Assembly: GCA_002409785.1 (NCBI GenBank)
Contig: DHOX01000085.1
Location: 1-8,384 of the forward strand
DNA: 8,384 nucleotides
Direction of reading: 5' to 3'
Source of the DNA: Prevotella sp. UBA5379
Lineage (GTDB): Bacteria > Bacteroidota > Bacteroidia > Bacteroidales > Bacteroidaceae
Under the pieces are notes generated by a model. The model saw only the letters and a list, made by a program, of their open reading frames with translations, did not search any database and was not told the origin of the DNA. Numbering within the stretch: position 1 is the first letter of the stretch; the number at the start of each line of letters is the position of its first letter. The translations under genes and the position numbers were made by a program. Below, piece after piece: positions 6,118-8,384 of this stretch.

Positions 6118-6160
6118 GCAGGGGAGAATCATGGAGTCCAGTCTCCGGAATCCCCTCTGC
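6118..6160 (+). other. Intercistronic two-tier hairpin between beta and gamma genes
   Basis: The 89-base gap can fold as an outer stem GGGGA (6121-6125) with TCCCC (6151-6155), extended by GCA (6118-6120) with TGC (6158-6160) across a two-base bulge. An inner stem GGAG (6133-6136) pairs with CTCC (6143-6146). No T-tract follows, so it should not terminate strongly. It may set subunit stoichiometry through mRNA cleavage, stabilisation, or partial termination. Confidence 0.45.
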
Positions 6161-6190
6161 TGCAGAAAGGATAATTGACAGAAAAAGGAA

Positions 6191-6736
6191 ATGAAAAAGG
6201 AAATCATTATAAGCGGATTCGGCGGCCAGGGAGTCCTCTCGATGGGGAAGATACTGGCCTATTCGGGATTAATGGAAGGAAAAGAGGTAACATGGATGCC
6301 AGCCTACGGCCCTGAACAACGGGGCGGAACGGCCAATGTCACCGTCATTGTCAGTGACCAGCGCATCTCCTCCCCCATCCTCAGCCGTTATGACATAGCC
6401 ATCGTCCTGAACCAGCCCTCCCTGGATAAATTCCAGGCCAAGGTGAAACCAGGAGGTATCCTCATCTATGACGGATACGGCATCATGGCCCCTCCTTCAC
6501 GGAAGGACATCAGCATATACCGTATCAACGCGATGGATAAGGCAGCGGAGATGAAGAATGCACATGTCTTCAATATGGTTGTCCTCGGCGGCCTGCTCAA
6601 GGTCTGTCCACTGGTTACTCCTGACGGGCTCCAGAAGGCTCTGTTCAAGACTCTCCCGGAGCGCCACCATAACCTGATCCCACTCAACATGAAAGCAGTA
6701 GAGGAAGGAAAGGGCATCATCACAAAAATGCAATAA
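6191..6736 (+). CDS. vorC: 2-oxoacid:ferredoxin oxidoreductase, gamma subunit
   Basis: This 181-residue protein matches the gamma domain of the pyruvate/2-oxoacid:ferredoxin oxidoreductase family. It has a glycine-rich start SGFGGQGVLSMGKILA (8-23), the hallmark MPAYGPEQRGGTANV (36-50), a Rossmann-like middle with IVLNQPSLDKF (71-81), and a C-terminal NMVVLGGLLK segment (about 127-136). This subunit completes the CoA-binding/structural part of the complex. The start at 6191 is preceded by AAAAGG 5-10 bases upstream. Length is normal (usually about 180). It is the last gene of the operon, followed within 60 bases by a strong intrinsic terminator. Confidence 0.9.
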   Translation: MKKEIIISGFGGQGVLSMGKILAYSGLMEGKEVTWMPAYGPEQRGGTANVTVIVSDQRISSPILSRYDIAIVLNQPSLDKFQAKVKPGGILIYDGYGIMAPPSRKDISIYRINAMDKAAEMKNAHVFNMVVLGGLLKVCPLVTPDGLQKALFKTLPERHHNLIPLNMKAVEEGKGIITKMQ

Positions 6737-6793
6737 CATCTGACAAGAAGCAAATACAACTGTAGGGAGTAATCGGGTCTCCCCATGGTAAGG

Positions 6794-6823
6794 AAGGGTA
6801 CATTTTCTGAATGTGCCCTTTTT
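6794..6823 (+). terminator. Strong intrinsic terminator of the oxidoreductase operon
   Basis: An 11-bp stem (6794-6804 with 6810-6820, including one U-G wobble) encloses a 5-base loop TTCTG and is followed by a T run (6819-6823). It lies 58 bases past the gamma-subunit stop, as expected for the operon end. Confidence 0.85.
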
Positions 6824-6912
6824 CATTGCCTTTTCTCCCTGACCGTCGTCAGGAGCATAACCGTCCGTGCCTCAGCACTCCAGCCAGGCGTGGAAACGGC
6901 GGCCGGCAGAAG

Positions 6913-6945
6913 CGGCAGCCATACGGCTGGCCGAAAATTGTTTTT
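6913..6945 (+). terminator. Possible second hairpin terminator
   Basis: A GC-rich 8-bp stem (CGGCAGCC 6913-6920, with GGCT 6925-6928 and GCCG 6930-6933 around one bulged G) has a four-base loop. A TTTTT run starts 7 bases past the stem. The distance to the T run is longer than ideal, so this is a weak back-up terminator at best. An unrelated perfect 6-bp hairpin (6838-6853) lies just upstream without a T-tract. Confidence 0.35.
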
Positions 6946-6980
6946 AACCTTTCGGGAAACCCGCTTGTTGATTTTTTTTG

Positions 6981-6988
6981 TATCTTTG
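6981..6988 (+). promoter_or_regulatory. -7 promoter element for the small membrane protein/GTPase unit
   Basis: TATCTTTG, followed by C, is an exact Bacteroidetes -7 match and directly follows a run of eight T and a G. The -33 region has only a partial match. Transcription would start near 6993-6995, giving a leader of about 136 bases. In that leader TGGCTT (6993-6998) can pair with AAGCCA (7005-7010), and GGCAGC can pair with GTTGCC (around 7025-7040). Confidence 0.65.
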
Positions 6989-7130
6989 CAACTGGCTTGA
7001 GGAAAAGCCAACCATCATCTTCGGGGCAGCAGCCGTTGCCAGAGATGAAAGGCAGAAAGGAAACCACTACGAGTAAGCCCATCTTTCCGATCTGTCCACC
7101 CGTAAAAATCGCACCCATAACTGAATAAAA

Positions 7131-7304
7131 ATGTCAAAAACAACACTCTATTTTACAATCGCCATATTTATTGTCCTGTTCATCGGACTGGTATGGTTCG
7201 GCTTGAAATCTTATCTGGATATAAAAAGGCATAAGCTCCAGAGTGAACGGGACCGCAAAGAGAGACTGGAAAGGATGAAACAGAACCTGAAATCCAGAGG
7301 ATAA
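7131..7304 (+). CDS. Small single-pass membrane protein
   Basis: This 57-residue protein is not recognised as a named family. Residues 5-24 are strongly hydrophobic (TLYFTIAIFIVLFIGLVWFG) and form one transmembrane segment. From about residue 30 the chain is highly charged and basic (KRHKLQSERDRKERLERMK), which predicts a cytoplasmic amphipathic or coiled-coil helix with N-out/C-in orientation by the positive-inside rule. There is no lipobox and no cleavage site. The G3E GTPase gene starts 10 bases after the stop, so co-transcription is likely. It may be a membrane anchor or a regulator of a neighbour, but no function is assigned. It falls below common length cut-offs. The ORF is supported by a -7 promoter upstream, tight spacing downstream, and a coherent TM-plus-basic-helix layout. 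Confidence 0.7.
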   Translation: MSKTTLYFTIAIFIVLFIGLVWFGLKSYLDIKRHKLQSERDRKERLERMKQNLKSRG

Positions 7305-7314
7305 AAGAAACTGC

Positions 7315-8384
7315 ATGATGGTAAAAGAAGCGAACAGCCCCACAGAGCAGAAGACAGGAGAGATACCCGTACTGTTATTAACAGGGTATCTGGGGAGCGG
7401 GAAGACAACACTGGTCAACCGGATCCTTGCAAATCAGCATAACATCAAATTTGCGGTTATTGTCAATGACATCGGTGAGGTGAATATCGATGCAAGCCTC
7501 ATACAACAAGGCGGAGTCGTAGGGCAAGACGACAAGAGTCTCATCGCCCTGCAGAATGGTTGTATCTGTTGTACACTAAGGATGGATCTCGTCGAGCAGC
7601 TCTGCGACATCGCCAATACCGGCCGTTTCGATTATATTGTCATCGAAGCCAGCGGCATCTGTGAGCCTGCCCCTATCGCCCAGACCATCAGTTCCATCAC
7701 GGATATAGTACCCGGATTTATCAAGAAAGCAAGGCCCACGCTCGATTGCATCGTGTCTGTCGTCGATGCCCTCCGGCTTCAAAAGGAGTTTGACAATGGC
7801 CAGACGTTGCAACGTACGAATATCGCTGAGGATGACCTGGAAAACCTGGTCATCCAGCAAATCGAGTTTTGTAACCTCATCCTGCTCAACAAGGCTACAG
7901 AGGTCAGTACGGGCGACCTGGGACGCATCAGGGAGATCCTTCATACCATTCAGCCGGAAGCAGAAATCATCCCCTGTGATTATTGTGATGTTCCTCTTTC
8001 CCGACTGATCCATACCCATCAATTTGATTTTGACAAGGTCGCCGGTTCTGCTGCATGGATCAAGGCTATCGAAGGAGAAGATCAAGGCTGCCCTATTCCA
8101 CAAAACAAGGATGAGGGAGAGAGAGAAGAATATGGCATCACCACCTTTGTCTACCAGCGCAGACCCGCATTCAATCTTGGAAGATTTGATGAGTTTGTCT
8201 CAGGCAACGCCATGAAAAAGGTCATCCGGTGCAAGGGAACATGCTGGTTTTATGATGAACCAGACAACTGTTATATCTTCGAGCAGGCAGGATCACAGAC
8301 CACTCTCAGGAATGCCGGTCAATGGTATGCCACGATGCCGGAAGAGGAGCTCCGCCAACGGTTACAGGAAGATGAAAGTCTGCG
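7315..8384 (+). CDS. G3E family GTPase, CobW/ZNG1-like metallochaperone (3' end outside window)
   Basis: This gene is open to the window edge (about 356 codons visible, stop not seen). The Walker A motif GYLGSGKTT is at 24-32, and the metal-binding CxCC motif is at C83-C85-C86 within NGCICCTLR. The EASG segment (111-114) and SVVDAL (148-153) follow. The guanine-recognition site reads NKAT (192-195) instead of canonical NKxD. The C-terminal CobW_C domain begins near EEYGITTFVYQRRPAFNLGRF and continues with KGTCWFYDE. G3E GTPases hydrolyse GTP to deliver Zn, Co or Ni to target enzymes; the CxCC motif fits Zn/Co members. The metal and client are unknown. Two tandem ATGs (7315 and 7318) are possible starts, and both give the same frame. 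It follows the small membrane protein gene by 10 bases. Confidence 0.9.
   Translation, partial: MMVKEANSPTEQKTGEIPVLLLTGYLGSGKTTLVNRILANQHNIKFAVIVNDIGEVNIDASLIQQGGVVGQDDKSLIALQNGCICCTLRMDLVEQLCDIANTGRFDYIVIEASGICEPAPIAQTISSITDIVPGFIKKARPTLDCIVSVVDALRLQKEFDNGQTLQRTNIAEDDLENLVIQQIEFCNLILLNKATEVSTGDLGRIREILHTIQPEAEIIPCDYCDVPLSRLIHTHQFDFDKVAGSAAWIKAIEGEDQGCPIPQNKDEGEREEYGITTFVYQRRPAFNLGRFDEFVSGNAMKKVIRCKGTCWFYDEPDNCYIFEQAGSQTTLRNAGQWYATMPEEELRQRLQEDESL

Noticed and set aside
6838..6853. Perfect hairpin CCTGAC-cgtc-GTCAGG as a terminator
   Set aside because: No T-tract follows it on either strand.
6785..7128. Plus-strand ORFs of 71 and 105 codons after the operon terminator
   Set aside because: They begin in or next to the terminator hairpin and run through GC-rich hairpins and a promoter; only the last 27 codons of the longer frame merit a note, given under findings.
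7576..8103. 175-codon minus-strand ORF
   Set aside because: It lies wholly inside the G3E GTPase, whose frame has Walker A, CxCC and CobW_C features.

Overview
The window looks like a chromosomal segment of an anaerobic gut-type Bacteroidales (Bacteroides/Parabacteroides-like). The evidence is threefold. There are several matches to the Bacteroidetes -7 promoter element TAnnTTTG. Shine-Dalgarno sequences are mostly weak. The gene content is also typical: a four-subunit ferredoxin-dependent 2-oxoacid oxidoreductase preceded by a tiny TPR protein, a Bacteroides-style tyrosine recombinase remnant, and a DUF3298-type lipoprotein. The species call is inference from recalled family knowledge; no search was run.

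Layout. Positions 1-602 (minus strand) hold the C-terminal third of a tyrosine recombinase, with a good intrinsic terminator still in place. This is a decayed mobile-element remnant. Positions 880-3187 (plus strand) hold a flavin-reductase-like flavoprotein, a lipoprotein with RsiV/DUF3298-like sequence, and an arginase-superfamily metallohydrolase with all six metal ligands. The first two genes are closely spaced. The third follows a long two-tier stem-loop. Positions 3188-3636 are an AT-rich regulatory region of about 450 bp.

Positions 3637-6736 are the main metabolic operon. It starts with a 59-residue single-TPR protein ending in a CxxC motif. A 183-base spacer follows, then the delta (2x[4Fe-4S] ferredoxin), alpha, beta (TPP-binding) and gamma subunits of a 2-oxoacid:ferredoxin oxidoreductase (VorDBAC/Kor type). 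This enzyme oxidatively decarboxylates a 2-oxoacid (branched-chain or 2-oxoglutarate; specificity is not settled by sequence) to the acyl-CoA and reduces ferredoxin. It can also run in reverse for amino-acid synthesis. A strong intrinsic terminator closes the operon at about 6794-6823.

Positions 6824-7130 carry GC-rich hairpins and a new promoter, followed by a 57-residue single-pass membrane protein (7131-7304) and a G3E/CobW-family GTPase metallochaperone that runs off the right edge.

No RNA gene, CRISPR array or intact mobile element was found, and I see no clear new defence or biosynthetic system. The most interesting items are the TPR-CxxC microprotein tied to the oxidoreductase, the intercistronic RNA hairpins inside that operon, and the in-frame 9-bp repeat in the lipoprotein.
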